From Dongia mobilis (GTDB lineage Bacteria > Pseudomonadota > Alphaproteobacteria > Dongiales > Dongiaceae), in the NCBI RefSeq assembly GCF_004363235.1, contig NZ_SNYW01000010.1:124001-188000 (forward strand): 64,000 nt of DNA. The letters run 5' to 3'. The stretch's first letter is position 1, and each line of letters starts with the position of its first letter. Below the pieces are notes generated by a model. That model was given only the letters and a program-made list of their open reading frames with translations, was not told the DNA's origin and made no database searches. Position numbers and translations under genes: made by a program. Shown here piece after piece: positions 7,283 through 19,394 of the stretch.

Positions 7283-10200
7283 CTAAATATGAGTGGTGAT
7301 CTGCGTCGCAGCATTCTGCACGAGTTGCTCAATGTCGGCTATGGCGCCGGTCCCAGCCTTTTCGAACGTCAGGGTCGATCCGTTATCGAATATCACCACG
7401 ACGTTCTTGCCAATGCCCAGATCCTGAATGTCGGTGATGGAATCCTTGAGTTCGTCGAGAATGCCGTTGTCGTTGGCATCGAGGATATCGGCGAAGGACA
7501 GGATATCCTGCGATTTGTTGAAATCCTTGATGATATCGTCACCCTCGCCGAAGCTGCCGAAGGCATAGGTATCGTTTCCAGCACCACCGGTCATGACATC
7601 GTTGCCGCTGCCGCCGGCCAGAAAATCGTTCCCAAGCCCCCCCAGCAACGTATCGTTGCCGGCCAGGCCGAGAAGCGTATCGTTGCCGCTGCCGCCATCC
7701 AGCAAATTGTCGGCATCGTTGCCGACAATGACATTGTCGAGCACATTGCCGGTAACGTTGAGCTTGGTCGTGCCGGTTGCCGCCGCGGTGATTTCCTCGA
7801 TGTTTGCTCCCAGCAGCAGGGTCGTCGCCTTGGTCAGCGCGACTGCGCCCTGCAGTTCAATGATATCGCGCCCCTCATTGGCATTTTCGAGCACGGTGTC
7901 TTCCAACTTAACGGTGGCCGTCGCACCCGTGCCAACCTGGATGAGATCGATGAAATAGCGATCGTCGCCGGCGCCGCCCCGGACAGAATCGATACCGGAG
8001 CCACCCGTGAGCGTATCGTTGCCGCTGCCGCCAATAAGCGTATCATTGCCAATCCCCCCCTCTAGTTCATCATCCCCCTGGCCACCGGTCACAATGTCAT
8101 GGCCATCTCCGGCAAGAATGGTGATGCCGGCAATCATGGCGGCGGCATTGATGTTGTTGTTGTATTTGTTGCCATACTGGGTCGAACCCGGCGTGAAGGC
8201 CACATAAGTGACGTTCTCCACCTCCTCGAATTCGACCGAGTCGAGGTCGACGTCCACCGACGCGACCAGCGTATCAATGCCCTGCCCGGCCAATTCGATC
8301 ACGACGTCGTCCGCATGGTCGATGCGATAGATGTCGTTGCCAAGCCCGCCGATCAGCGTGTCGTTACCTTCACCACCGGCCAGATCATCGTTGCCGGCAT
8401 TGCCAATCAGGATGTCGTCTCCCTTGCCGCCGGAAAGCTTGTCGGCGCCGCTGCCGCCGGTGATCTCGTTGGCGTCGTCGCTTCCGGTGAAGGTCCAGGC
8501 ACTGCTGCCGGTATAGACATAGTTTTCAACCCCGGAGAAAGCCGTCGTCAGCAGGATGCTGGTTCGCACCGTGTCGATGCCATCACCGCCGGATTCGTCG
8601 ACGACATCCTTGGCGTTGTCGACTACATAGGTATCGTCCCCGACACCACCCGACATCGTGTCGTTGCCCGTCCCGCCATCAAGATAGTCGTCGCCCGCAC
8701 CGCCCGAAAGAATATCGTTGCCGGCACCGCCCGCCAGCGTATCGTTGCCCTCGCCGCCGCTGAGCGAGTTTGCCGCAGCATTGCCGATCAGGATGTTCGC
8801 CTCGTCAGTGCCGCTGATATTCGCTGCAAGCGTTCCCATCAGGGTGAAGTTCTCGAAATTCGTAAAATCGGCCGCAAGATCGAAGGTCCGGCCAAGTGTC
8901 CGTACCGTCATCTCGATGGCGTCGATGCCTTCGCCGACTTCCTCGGTCAGGACATCGTCCTCATCCGCCTTGTAGAGATCGTTGTCCTTGCCACCCTGCA
9001 TCGTATCGATCCCGGCGCCGCCGATCAGCGTGTCGTTGCCGGCACCGCCGATCAGCGTGTCGTTGCCGATGCCCCCATCCAGGATGTTAGCGAAGCCATT
9101 GCCGGTCAGCTTGTTGTGCGCCGCATTGCCGGTGAGATTGAGCAGGGCGACATCCGCCCCGCTTGCATCGATATGTTCGAGATTGGCCGCGAGCAGGATG
9201 GTGGTGGTCTTGCTCGTGGCGACGCTGCCGAGCAGGACCAGGGTATCGTCGCCCTCGTTTGCGTTCTCGGTAATCGTGTCTTCCAGCTTGGCGGCGCCTG
9301 CGGCAGAGACCAGGTTGACCCGATAGGTGTCGTTACCCTTGCCACCCTTGAGGATGTCGTTGCCTTCGCCGCCGGTCAGCGTATCGTCGCCTAGGCCGCC
9401 TTCGAGAACGTCGTTGCCTTCCTTGCCGTCGAGGTCGTTGTTCTCGTCATTGCCGATGATCACGTTGGCGCTAGAATTGCCATATCCCTTCTGGGCGTCG
9501 CTCAGCAGGACCAGATTCTCGATGTCAGCATAGTTTTCCAGTTCGAGATCGATATGGCTGCGGATGGTGTCGACGCCGCCGGCTGGGCCGCCGATCTCGA
9601 CGATCGTATCGTCGTTGGATTCGATCACATAGGTGTCGTTGCCTGCGCCGCCGACAAGGGTATCGTCGCCATCCCCGCCGTCGAGCCAGTCATTGCCGGC
9701 ATTGCCGACCAGCAGATCATTGCCGATGCCGCCGAAGAGCTTGTCGGCACCGATGCCACCCGTGATCTCGTTGTCGTCATCGGTACCGGTAAAGGTCCAG
9801 GCCGCCGTGCCGGTATAGATATAGTTCTCGACGCCGGCAATTCCGCTGGCCAGAAGCGCGCTGGCCTTCACCGTATCGACGCCGTCGCCGCCGGTTTCGT
9901 CGACGCTATCCTTCAGATTGTCGACAATATAGGTGTCATTGCCCAGGCCGCCGATCAGCGTGTCCGCGCCGGCGCCGCCGTCCAGCGTATCGTCGCCGTC
10001 GCCGCCTTCCAGCTTGTTGGCGGCTGCATTGCCGACAATGTGATTGTCGAGCTCATTGCCGGCGACATCGCCTGCCAGCGTGCCGAGCAGGCGGAAATTC
10101 TCGATATCAGCGCCGAGGCTGAAGGCGAGGCCTGCCTTGGTTGCCGTCATCTCGACCGTGTCGGTGCCGGTGCTTCCCTCCTCGTCGATCAGGTCGTTCT

Positions 10201-13200
10201 CGTCGACACGGTAGGTGTCGTCGCCGTCGCCGCCATAGAGCTCGTCGACGCCCAATCCACCGATCAGGATATCGTTGCCGGCGCCACCGCGCAGGACGTC
10301 ATTGCCGGCGCCGCCATCAAGGATGTTGTCGGCCTGGTTGCCGATCAGGGTATTGGCAAGTGCATTGCCGGTGACGTTCAGTTTGGTGTCCGCCGTGCCG
10401 CTCGCATCCAGGTTCTCGAAGTTCGCCGCAAGTACGAGTGTCGTCGCCTTGGCCAGGGCAATGCTGCCGCTCGATAACTCGATCGAATCCACGCCCTCAT
10501 TGGAACTTTCGGACAGCGTGTCTTCCAGCTTGACGGTAGCCGTCGCCCCCGATCCCACCTGGACCAGGTTGACCAGATAGAGATCATCTCCCTTGCCGCC
10601 CTGCAAATTGTCGATCCCTTCGCCGCCCTCCAGGGTGTCGTCGCCGCCCAGGCCCAGCAGTGTGTCGTTGCCCTTGCCGCCGGTGAGCTTGTTGTTGCCG
10701 GCATTGCCGGAAATCACGTTGTTCGAGTCGTTGCCTTCGCCGTCGATATCGGCGTCCACCCCGTCATCCGTCAGGGTCAGGTTCTCGACATTGGCATGGG
10801 CCGCCAGGCTGAAGCCGATCGAACTGCGCACCGTGTCGATCCCGCCGCCGACACCGATCGCCTCGTCGATCACGTCGTCTGCCGAATCGATCACATAGGT
10901 GTCGTTGCCCTTGCCGCCGATCAGGATATCATTGCCGGCACCGCCATCGAGCAGGTTGGCGGCATCGTTGCCGACCAGCTTGTTGTCCTCCGCATTGCCG
11001 GTGCCGTTGGCTGCCGTGCCCAGCAGGTACAGATCCTCCAGCCCGTCGGCCAGTGCGTAGCTCAGCGTCGCCTTGACGGTGTCATGCCCGACCAGACCGT
11101 CCTCGCCGACAATCTCGTCCTTGGCGTTGTCGACCAGATAGGTGTCGTTGCCCTCGCCGCCCGACATCACGTCATTGCCGGTACCGCCATCCAGCGTATC
11201 GTCGCCGATGCCGCCATCCAGCGTGTCGTTGCCGGCACCGCCCAGCAGCGTGTCGTTGCCGTCGCCGCCGGAGAGATCGTTGACGGCGGCATTCCCGGTG
11301 ATGCTGTTGTCGAGATCGTTGCCGGCCACATTCCCGGCGAGCGTGCCGGTCAGCTTGAAATTCTCGACAAAGGCAAAGTCGCTGGCCATGTCGAACTGGG
11401 CGCCGGCGATCTTCGCGGTCATCTCGACTGTGTCGGTGCCCTCCCCGTCCTGCTCCGTGACCAGATCCTCGTCGTTGATCCGGTAGGTGTCATCGCCCTT
11501 GCCGCCGATCAGCGTGTCGGCACCCGCGCCGCCATCGAGGATGTTGTCGGCGTCATTCCCGGTCAGCGTGTTGGCAAGCGTGTTGCCGGTCAGGTTGAGC
11601 TTGGTGGCGCCGGTATCGCTGGCATCGAGATGCTCGAAATTGGCGGCCAGCGTCAGGGTCGTCGGCACCGCCAGGGCCAGCGTGGCACTCGCCAGGCGGA
11701 TCGTGTCCTCGCCCTGGTTCGCCTGCTCCGTGACGGTATCTTCGAGCTTCGCCGCGGTGCCGGCGAGGACCAGGTTGACGATATAGGTGTCGTCGCCAAG
11801 GCCGCCCTGCAAATTGTCGATCCCTTCGCCGCCCTCCAGGGTGTCGTCGCCGCCCAGGCCCAGCAGTGTGTCGTTGCCCTTGCCGCCGGTGAGCTTGTTG
11901 TTGCCGGCATTGCCGGAAATCACGTTGTTCGAGTCATTGCCGCCACCGTCGATATCGGCGTCCACCCCGTCATCCGTCAGGGTCAGGTTCTCGACATTGA
12001 CATGCGCGGCGAGGTCGAAGCCGATGGCGCTGATGACCAGGTCGATGCCGCCGGTAGCGCCGGCGACCGATTCATCCACCACATCGCCGATATCGTCGAC
12101 GATATAGGTGTCGTTGCCCTTGCCACCGGACATCGTGTCGGCGCCGAGGCCGCCGTCAAGGATATTGTTGCCGTCATTGCCGACCAGCTTGTTGTTGCCT
12201 TCATTGCCGGTCGCGTTGGCGGCAGCGGTGCCCAGCAGATAGAGATCCTCCAGCCCCACCGCCAGCGTGAAGGTCACGGTCGACTTGACGGTGTCGTGGC
12301 CATCGCCGCCACTTTCGTCGACGACATCCTTCAGACTGTCGACGAAATAGGTGTCTTCGCCCTTGCCGCCGATCATGATATCGGCACCCGATCCGCCATC
12401 GAGCGTGTCGTTCCCCTCGCCGCCAGTGAGCGTGTTGGCGGCAGCATTGCCGATAATCCTGTTATGGCCGGCATTGCCGGTGCCGACGGCCGCTGTACCG
12501 AGCAGATGCAACTCCTCCAGCCCATCCGCCAGCGCGTAGCTGATCGTCGATTTGACGATATCGTGGCCGACCAGTCCGTCTTCGCCGTTGATCTGGTCCT
12601 TGGTGCTGTCGACGAAATAGGTGTCGTTCCCTTCGCCGCCCGACATCACGTCGTCGCCGACGCCACCATCCAGGATATCATCGCCCTTGCCGCCCACCAG
12701 AATGTCGTTGCCGGCACCGCCGATCAGCTTGTTGTCGCCGTCGTTACCGGTGATCTCGTTGGCAAGGGCATTGCCGGTGATATCGATATTGGCACTGCCC
12801 GACAGGGTCAGGTTCTCGACATGGATATTGCCGGCCAGGTTGAAGGCAACACTGGCCTTCACATGGTCGATACCGCCATTGAGCTGCTCGACGACCTGAT
12901 CGAAGAGGCTGTCGACGATATAGGTGTCGTCGCCGAGGCCGCCGACCATCTTGTCATTGCCGGCACCACCGTCGAGGAGATTGTTTCCGGTGCCGCCCAG
13001 AAGCGTATCGTTTCCGTCTTCGCCGTAAAGCTCATCGTCCTTGAAACCAAGGGTCTCGATGACATTGTTCGACGCATTTCCCTTGAGCGTCACATTGGCG
13101 GCGCCGCTGGGAGCGTTGTAGACGAGATTCTCGAAATTTTCGGCCAGCGTAAACCCGCTATAGACGTAGACCGTATCGATGCCCTCATTGGCGAACTCTT

Positions 13201-14401
13201 TCAGGTCCGCGATCGTCCCGGTGTTGTGATAGTACTTGTCGTTGCCGGCGCCGCCGATGAGCGTGTCTTCACCAGGCCCGGACCAAAGAATGTCATCGCC
13301 GATACCACCATCCAGGTAGTCGTTGCCATCGCCACCCTCAAGTGTGTCGTTTCCCGCTTCACCGTATAGTTTGTCGTTTCCACCAAAACTGCGTATACGA
13401 TCGTTTCCTGCACCGCTCCAAATTTCGTTATCGACGCCATTGCCATTGATCGTATCGTTGCCTTTGCTGCCGATCGCGTTTTCGATGATGGCATTGTATG
13501 CGATGGCAATGTTGCTGAGAGCGGTCTGACCATTGTTCTTGATGCCGATGGAGCTGAAATTTCCATCGGTCAGATCGATCGTCACCCCTCGCGTCTGGTT
13601 GGCCGCGCTGATCGTGTCGGTGCCGCCACCGTCCCAGATGGTAAAGAGGGATTCCTTCGTGCTGCTGAACTCGTATACCGTGTCGCCCGCGTTATGCGAC
13701 ATGTTGGCACCGTAGAGATACTGGATCGCCGCGATGTCATAGAGCATCAGCGAATAGGCTTCGATCGTGGCATAGGGGCTGAGATCGTAGCCCATGATCG
13801 AATACATTTGGGTTTCGAACTGGCCGGTCAATATCGGTTCGCCATCGCCGTCGTCGAACGGATGCTGCAGCCCCAGTGCATGCCCGATTTCGTGAATCAG
13901 GGTGGAGAAGCCGAACTGGCCGTCATTCAGTTGCAGGTTCGGCGCGTAGTAGGGATCGATCCAGACGTCGCCGGCCCAGGGCGACTGATCATAGGTCGGG
14001 TCCTTGTAGCTGCCCTGGTCGGGGTAATAGGCCCAGGCCGCAGCACCCTCGTCGCCCACCATGCCGCTGAAGGCGACGCGGATGTCGCCGACATTTGCGG
14101 CCGTGTCGGCCACCTCTTCGAAGGTGATGTTGGCAACGTCCGAGAAGACTTTCAGGGCCGCCTCGAATCGCTCCTGCTCATAGGCGGTCAGGCCGCGATA
14201 GCCGGCCGCGCTGGGTTCGTAGCCGCTGTAGAACCAGTTGTTCCAGGTCGCGCCGGCGTCGGGGAAGCTGTAGGTCACATGGGCCGCCGTGCCGACGCTG
14301 CCGCCCCATTTGCCGCCCGACAGCAAGGCGTTGATGTAGTTGTAAGAAGCGCTGAGATTGGGAACGGTCGAGGTGGGGCTGCTGTGGTTCGGACTTGGCA
14401 A
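7283..14401 (-). CDS. Giant serralysin-type metalloprotease with RTX calcium-binding repeats
   Basis: A 2372-residue secreted protein. Residues 1-210 are a peptidase M10 (serralysin/metzincin) catalytic domain: the zinc site HEIGHALGLQH is at 170-180 with catalytic E171, and the Met-turn SIMGYD at 201-206 supplies Tyr205. There is no Sec signal peptide, as expected for type I secretion. From about residue 310 to 2290 there are long arrays of GGxGxDxLx nonapeptides, arranged in modules that alternate with beta-strand segments such as VENLTLTDDG. The last 80 residues (DFNKSQDILSFAD to ATQITTHI) form an RTX C-terminal secretion region. Ordinary serralysins are about 480 residues, so this one is about five times longer. 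The start is TTG; no ATG is available before residue 114. No type I transporter is in the window. Confidence 0.92.
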   Translation of the reverse strand: MPSPNHSSPTSTVPNLSASYNYINALLSGGKWGGSVGTAAHVTYSFPDAGATWNNWFYSGYEPSAAGYRGLTAYEQERFEAALKVFSDVANITFEEVADTAANVGDIRVAFSGMVGDEGAAAWAYYPDQGSYKDPTYDQSPWAGDVWIDPYYAPNLQLNDGQFGFSTLIHEIGHALGLQHPFDDGDGEPILTGQFETQMYSIMGYDLSPYATIEAYSLMLYDIAAIQYLYGANMSHNAGDTVYEFSSTKESLFTIWDGGGTDTISAANQTRGVTIDLTDGNFSSIGIKNNGQTALSNIAIAYNAIIENAIGSKGNDTINGNGVDNEIWSGAGNDRIRSFGGNDKLYGEAGNDTLEGGDGNDYLDGGIGDDILWSGPGEDTLIGGAGNDKYYHNTGTIADLKEFANEGIDTVYVYSGFTLAENFENLVYNAPSGAANVTLKGNASNNVIETLGFKDDELYGEDGNDTLLGGTGNNLLDGGAGNDKMVGGLGDDTYIVDSLFDQVVEQLNGGIDHVKASVAFNLAGNIHVENLTLSGSANIDITGNALANEITGNDGDNKLIGGAGNDILVGGKGDDILDGGVGDDVMSGGEGNDTYFVDSTKDQINGEDGLVGHDIVKSTISYALADGLEELHLLGTAAVGTGNAGHNRIIGNAAANTLTGGEGNDTLDGGSGADIMIGGKGEDTYFVDSLKDVVDESGGDGHDTVKSTVTFTLAVGLEDLYLLGTAAANATGNEGNNKLVGNDGNNILDGGLGADTMSGGKGNDTYIVDDIGDVVDESVAGATGGIDLVISAIGFDLAAHVNVENLTLTDDGVDADIDGGGNDSNNVISGNAGNNKLTGGKGNDTLLGLGGDDTLEGGEGIDNLQGGLGDDTYIVNLVLAGTAAKLEDTVTEQANQGEDTIRLASATLALAVPTTLTLAANFEHLDASDTGATKLNLTGNTLANTLTGNDADNILDGGAGADTLIGGKGDDTYRINDEDLVTEQDGEGTDTVEMTAKIAGAQFDMASDFAFVENFKLTGTLAGNVAGNDLDNSITGNAAVNDLSGGDGNDTLLGGAGNDTLDGGIGDDTLDGGTGNDVMSGGEGNDTYLVDNAKDEIVGEDGLVGHDTVKATLSYALADGLEDLYLLGTAANGTGNAEDNKLVGNDAANLLDGGAGNDILIGGKGNDTYVIDSADDVIDEAIGVGGGIDTVRSSIGFSLAAHANVENLTLTDDGVDADIDGEGNDSNNVISGNAGNNKLTGGKGNDTLLGLGGDDTLEGGEGIDNLQGGKGDDLYLVNLVQVGSGATATVKLEDTLSESSNEGVDSIELSSGSIALAKATTLVLAANFENLDASGTADTKLNVTGNALANTLIGNQADNILDGGAGNDVLRGGAGNDILIGGLGVDELYGGDGDDTYRVDENDLIDEEGSTGTDTVEMTATKAGLAFSLGADIENFRLLGTLAGDVAGNELDNHIVGNAAANKLEGGDGDDTLDGGAGADTLIGGLGNDTYIVDNLKDSVDETGGDGVDTVKASALLASGIAGVENYIYTGTAAWTFTGTDDDNEITGGIGADKLFGGIGNDLLVGNAGNDWLDGGDGDDTLVGGAGNDTYVIESNDDTIVEIGGPAGGVDTIRSHIDLELENYADIENLVLLSDAQKGYGNSSANVIIGNDENNDLDGKEGNDVLEGGLGDDTLTGGEGNDILKGGKGNDTYRVNLVSAAGAAKLEDTITENANEGDDTLVLLGSVATSKTTTILLAANLEHIDASGADVALLNLTGNAAHNKLTGNGFANILDGGIGNDTLIGGAGNDTLIGGAGIDTMQGGKDNDLYKADEDDVLTEEVGEGIDAIEMTVRTLGRTFDLAADFTNFENFTLMGTLAANISGTDEANILIGNAAANSLSGGEGNDTLAGGAGNDILSGGAGDDYLDGGTGNDTMSGGVGDDTYVVDNAKDVVDESGGDGIDTVRTSILLTTAFSGVENYVYTGSSAWTFTGSDDANEITGGSGADKLSGGKGDDILIGNAGNDDLAGGEGNDTLIGGLGNDIYRIDHADDVVIELAGQGIDTLVASVDVDLDSVEFEEVENVTYVAFTPGSTQYGNKYNNNINAAAMIAGITILAGDGHDIVTGGQGDDELEGGIGNDTLIGGSGNDTLTGGSGIDSVRGGAGDDRYFIDLIQVGTGATATVKLEDTVLENANEGRDIIELQGAVALTKATTLLLGANIEEITAAATGTTKLNVTGNVLDNVIVGNDADNLLDGGSGNDTLLGLAGNDTLLGGLGNDFLAGGSGNDVMTGGAGNDTYAFGSFGEGDDIIKDFNKSQDILSFADILDANDNGILDELKDSITDIQDLGIGKNVVVIFDNGSTLTFEKAGTGAIADIEQLVQNAATQITTHI
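10595..10793 (-). repeat. Internal direct repeat, copy 1 (199 bp, within RTX gene)
   Basis: This 199-base segment recurs at 11801-11999 with only four mismatches that I could count (10730, 10736, 10737 and 10739). The offset is exactly 1206 bases, or 402 codons, so the repeat is in frame. It encodes an RTX block running from the DDGVDADID segment to LQGG. Confidence 0.85.
11801..11999 (-). repeat. Internal direct repeat, copy 2 (199 bp, within RTX gene)
   Basis: Partner of 10595-10793. Sequence on either side diverges quickly, while the 199 bases are about 98 percent identical. Such local identity in otherwise diverged modules points to recent duplication or gene conversion inside the repeat region. 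Confidence 0.85.
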
Positions 14402-14775
14402 GGGACACCCGGTTCAGTTTGGTTTTTAGAGCACCAGTAAAACGCGAGGTTAACAATTTTAGTTAAAATGTGAATGGTTAAAATGTGGAAAGTCGATGAC
14501 ACTTTGGTGCCGGCCGCGATGCCGCTATCTTGGCGCAATTTCCGGGTTGCCGAGCAGGGGCGCGCAAACCGGGCCGGTACGCGCGGCTCAACCATCGCGG
14601 GATGAAATTTGCGATCAGTTGCTGATTTGAGTGGGGGTCCGGCGCTGCCCGGAAGTCGCTGTGCCACTGCAATCTGCAGCGCCACCAGCGCACGCTGATG
14701 GTGGCATCATTCCGGCCGCCTGCAATGCATCGCAGCGCTCAATGCCGCAAAATCTGGCGCGGCAGAGCCGGTACT
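14402..14775. other. 374-base intergenic region upstream of the RTX gene
   Basis: No gene is seen. The half nearest the RTX start (14430-14490) is conspicuously AT-rich compared with its surroundings and has GTTAAAATGTG at 14463-14473 and again at 14477-14487. On the minus strand this includes TTAACCAT (14481-14474), which equals a CtrA-type half-site; the paired TTAA copies are not at the canonical seven-base spacing. This is the likely promoter region of the RTX gene. The other half lies downstream of ssb and holds nothing I recognise. Confidence 0.4.
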
Positions 14776-15285
14776 TCAGAACGGAATGTCGTCGTCGAGG
14801 TCGCCGCCACGGCCGCCACCGCCGCCCGACGAGCCGCCGCCATAGCCACCGCCGCCGCCCGAACCACCGCCGAAGCCGCCGCCATTGCCGTAATCGTCAC
14901 CGCCTCCCATGCCGCCACCACCGCCACCCTCGCCCTTGCCGTCGAGCATGGTGAGTTCGCCGCGGAAACGCTGCAGCACCACTTCGGTCGTGTATTTCTC
15001 GGCACCCGACTGGTCTGTCCATTTGCGGGTCTGCAGCTGGCCCTCGAGGTAGATCTTGCTGCCCTTCTTCAGGAAGCGTTCGGCCACATCGACCAGGCGC
15101 TCATTGAAGATGACGACGCGATGCCATTCGGTCTTCTCCCGGCGCTCGCCGGAATTCTTGTCGCGCCAGCTTTCCGACGTCGCGACCGAGAGGTTGGCCA
15201 CCTTGGTGCCGTCCTGGGTCGAGCGGATTTCCGGGTCGCGCCCCAGATTACCGACCAGAATGACCTTGTTGACGCTGCCCGCCAT
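14776..15285 (-). CDS. ssb: Single-stranded DNA-binding protein
   Basis: A 169-residue SSB. The OB-fold occupies residues 1-115, with the hallmark N-terminus [19 protein letters not shown] and the TEWHRVVIF strand. A glycine-rich linker of about 45 residues follows, and the tail ends DLDDDIPF, the acidic tip that recruits DNA repair and replication partners. The gene is divergent from uvrA, with 185 bases between the start codons. This ssb/uvrA head-to-head pairing is common in proteobacteria and often shares SOS control. The GGN-rich stretch 14810-14940 is simply the linker coding sequence. Confidence 0.97.
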   Translation of the reverse strand: MAGSVNKVILVGNLGRDPEIRSTQDGTKVANLSVATSESWRDKNSGERREKTEWHRVVIFNERLVDVAERFLKKGSKIYLEGQLQTRKWTDQSGAEKYTTEVVLQRFRGELTMLDGKGEGGGGGGMGGGDDYGNGGGFGGGSGGGGGYGGGSSGGGGGRGGDLDDDIPF

Positions 15286-15362
15286 GGATGTGCCCCCTGC
15301 TGAAGAACCGATGCGTGAATGCGCCCGTATAGCGCGTCGCCGGCTCCTTTCCTAGCACCCAG

Positions 15363-15388
15363 TGGAGTAGAACAAAAGGGGTATTCCA
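15363..15388. promoter_or_regulatory. Imperfect operator-like inverted repeat between ssb and uvrA
   Basis: TGGAGTA (15363-15369) and TATTCCA (15382-15388) are inverted repeats with one mismatch around a 12-base centre that includes GAAC. It lies in the shared divergent promoter region. It is not the GTTC-N7-GTTC LexA box expected in alphaproteobacteria: only one half (GAAC at 15370-15373) fits. The regulator is unknown. Confidence 0.35.
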
Positions 15389-15470
15389 CCCCGCCGATCA
15401 TCGCTATGATGCGGCCCTGCTGCGGCACGGCATGGCCGCCGATTCCTTCCGTCTTCCAGCCCAGGTCCCC

Positions 15471-18344
<2,874 letters not shown>

Positions 18345-18348
18345 ACCA

Positions 18349-18987
18349 ATGTACAAGCTCTATTGGAGCGCCGGCAGTGCCGCCATGGCGCCGCAGGCGA
18401 TCATCCTGGAATCCGGCGCCAGGGCCGAGTTCGTGAAGATCGACAGCGACAGGAACGAGCAGAAGGGCGCCGACTATCTGAAGCTCAACCCCCATGGCCG
18501 CGTGCCGACCCTGGTCTATGACAACGACCAGGTGATGTATGAGAGTGCGGCCATCTGCCAGTTCCTGGTCGAGCAGCACCCGGAGCTCAATCTGGCGCCG
18601 GCGGTGGGGGCCCCGGACCGGGCGCGCTATCTGCAATGGATGGCGTACCTTACCAATACCGTGCAGGAAGCGATCATGCATTGGTGGCATGGCGAGAATT
18701 TCATCGACGGCGAGCCGGAACAGGCGAAGCTGAAGGCGAAATCGGAAGAACGTCTCGCCAGGATGTGGACCTTCCTCGACAACGAGATCGCAACCAGGGG
18801 TCCGCATCTCTGCGGTGAACCCTTTTATGCCTGCGACTATTTCCTGGTGATGCTGATCCGCTGGTCGCGAATGATGGCGAAACCCGGCCACGCCTACCCG
18901 CACCTCAACGCCCTCATCCGCGAGACGCTCAAGCGCCCCGCCTATGCGAAGATGCTGGCGTTGCAGGGAATCGATCAGGCGGTTTGA
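18349..18987 (+). CDS. Glutathione S-transferase family protein
   Basis: A 212-residue protein. The N-terminal thioredoxin-like domain (YKLYWSAGSAAMAPQAIILE at the start; NPHGRVPTLVYD with the cis-proline; YESAAICQFL) binds glutathione, and an all-helical C-terminal domain follows. The N-terminal segment has the SAGSAAMAP pattern of bacterial beta/theta-like GSTs. The substrate cannot be predicted. The ATG is four bases after the uvrA stop, so it is probably translated from the uvrA message. Confidence 0.88.
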   Translation: MYKLYWSAGSAAMAPQAIILESGARAEFVKIDSDRNEQKGADYLKLNPHGRVPTLVYDNDQVMYESAAICQFLVEQHPELNLAPAVGAPDRARYLQWMAYLTNTVQEAIMHWWHGENFIDGEPEQAKLKAKSEERLARMWTFLDNEIATRGPHLCGEPFYACDYFLVMLIRWSRMMAKPGHAYPHLNALIRETLKRPAYAKMLALQGIDQAV

Positions 18988-19021
18988 AATCGGATGCGAC
19001 ATTAAAATTCCGTGATCCCCA

Positions 19022-19089
19022 GCGAAGGCGGGTGATCCGCGAATTGCTCTCTTCATTTCTCGGCAAACCCGCGGATAGCCCGCCTTCGC
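19022..19089. repeat. Long inverted repeat, 20-bp arms (dispersed palindromic element or terminator)
   Basis: Arms 19022-19041 and 19070-19089 match at 18 of 20 positions (GCGAAGGCGGGTGATCCGCG against its complement), with a 28-base loop. It sits between the convergent gst and PilZ genes. The sequence type (GCGAAGGCGGG...) resembles palindromic units scattered in many alphaproteobacterial genomes. It can act as a bidirectional transcript end. Confidence 0.6.
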
Positions 19090-19113
19090 GGGCCGTGACG
19101 ATAGGGGGCCACC

Positions 19114-19374
19114 CTATTTCCCGACAAACCGCACGCCGATGACGGGGCCGGCAGCACGCACGACTTCGCAGCGGCGCTCAGTGCCGTCGCTGAGCTGCAG
19201 CGTGAAGCGTCTGGGCAAGGGGGTGAGTTCCGGGAAGACCAGCCTGGCCCCGCCTTCCGACCAGTCGCGTACCTGGCAATCGTAGAGGCTGGCGCCGCCG
19301 CGGAAGAAAGCCTTGGCGCTCTTCAGCACCTTGCGGCGTGGATGCCGCCTTTTGTCACTACCCTGATCCACCAT
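19114..19374 (-). CDS. Small PilZ-domain protein
   Basis: An 86-residue single PilZ domain. RRHPRRKV at residues 9-16 supplies the RxxxR c-di-GMP contact, and RDWSEGGARL corresponds to the D/NxSxxG motif. PilZ domains bind cyclic di-GMP and act as small adaptors in motility, exopolysaccharide or protease control. No partner is evident; it is 20 bases downstream of the co-directional AraC regulator gene, so co-transcription is likely. The exact output is unknown. Confidence 0.82.
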   Translation of the reverse strand: MVDQGSDKRRHPRRKVLKSAKAFFRGGASLYDCQVRDWSEGGARLVFPELTPLPRRFTLQLSDGTERRCEVVRAAGPVIGVRFVGK

Positions 19375-19394
19375 TTCCCGTCCGCCTCATCCCA

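Noticed and set aside
10796..13369. An 857-codon open frame on the plus strand inside the RTX gene
   Set aside because: It is the mirror of the repeat array. Its predicted protein is repetitive valine/isoleucine/alanine text with no domain, and the minus-strand RTX gene explains the region fully. The same applies to 8099-9394 and 9554-10477.
7283..14401. CRISPR-like regular repeats
   Set aside because: The regularity is that of RTX codons (GGxGxD) in one reading frame. No identical short repeats with unique spacers are present.
14810..14940. GGN-rich simple repeat as a mobile or regulatory element
   Set aside because: It encodes the glycine linker of SSB in frame.
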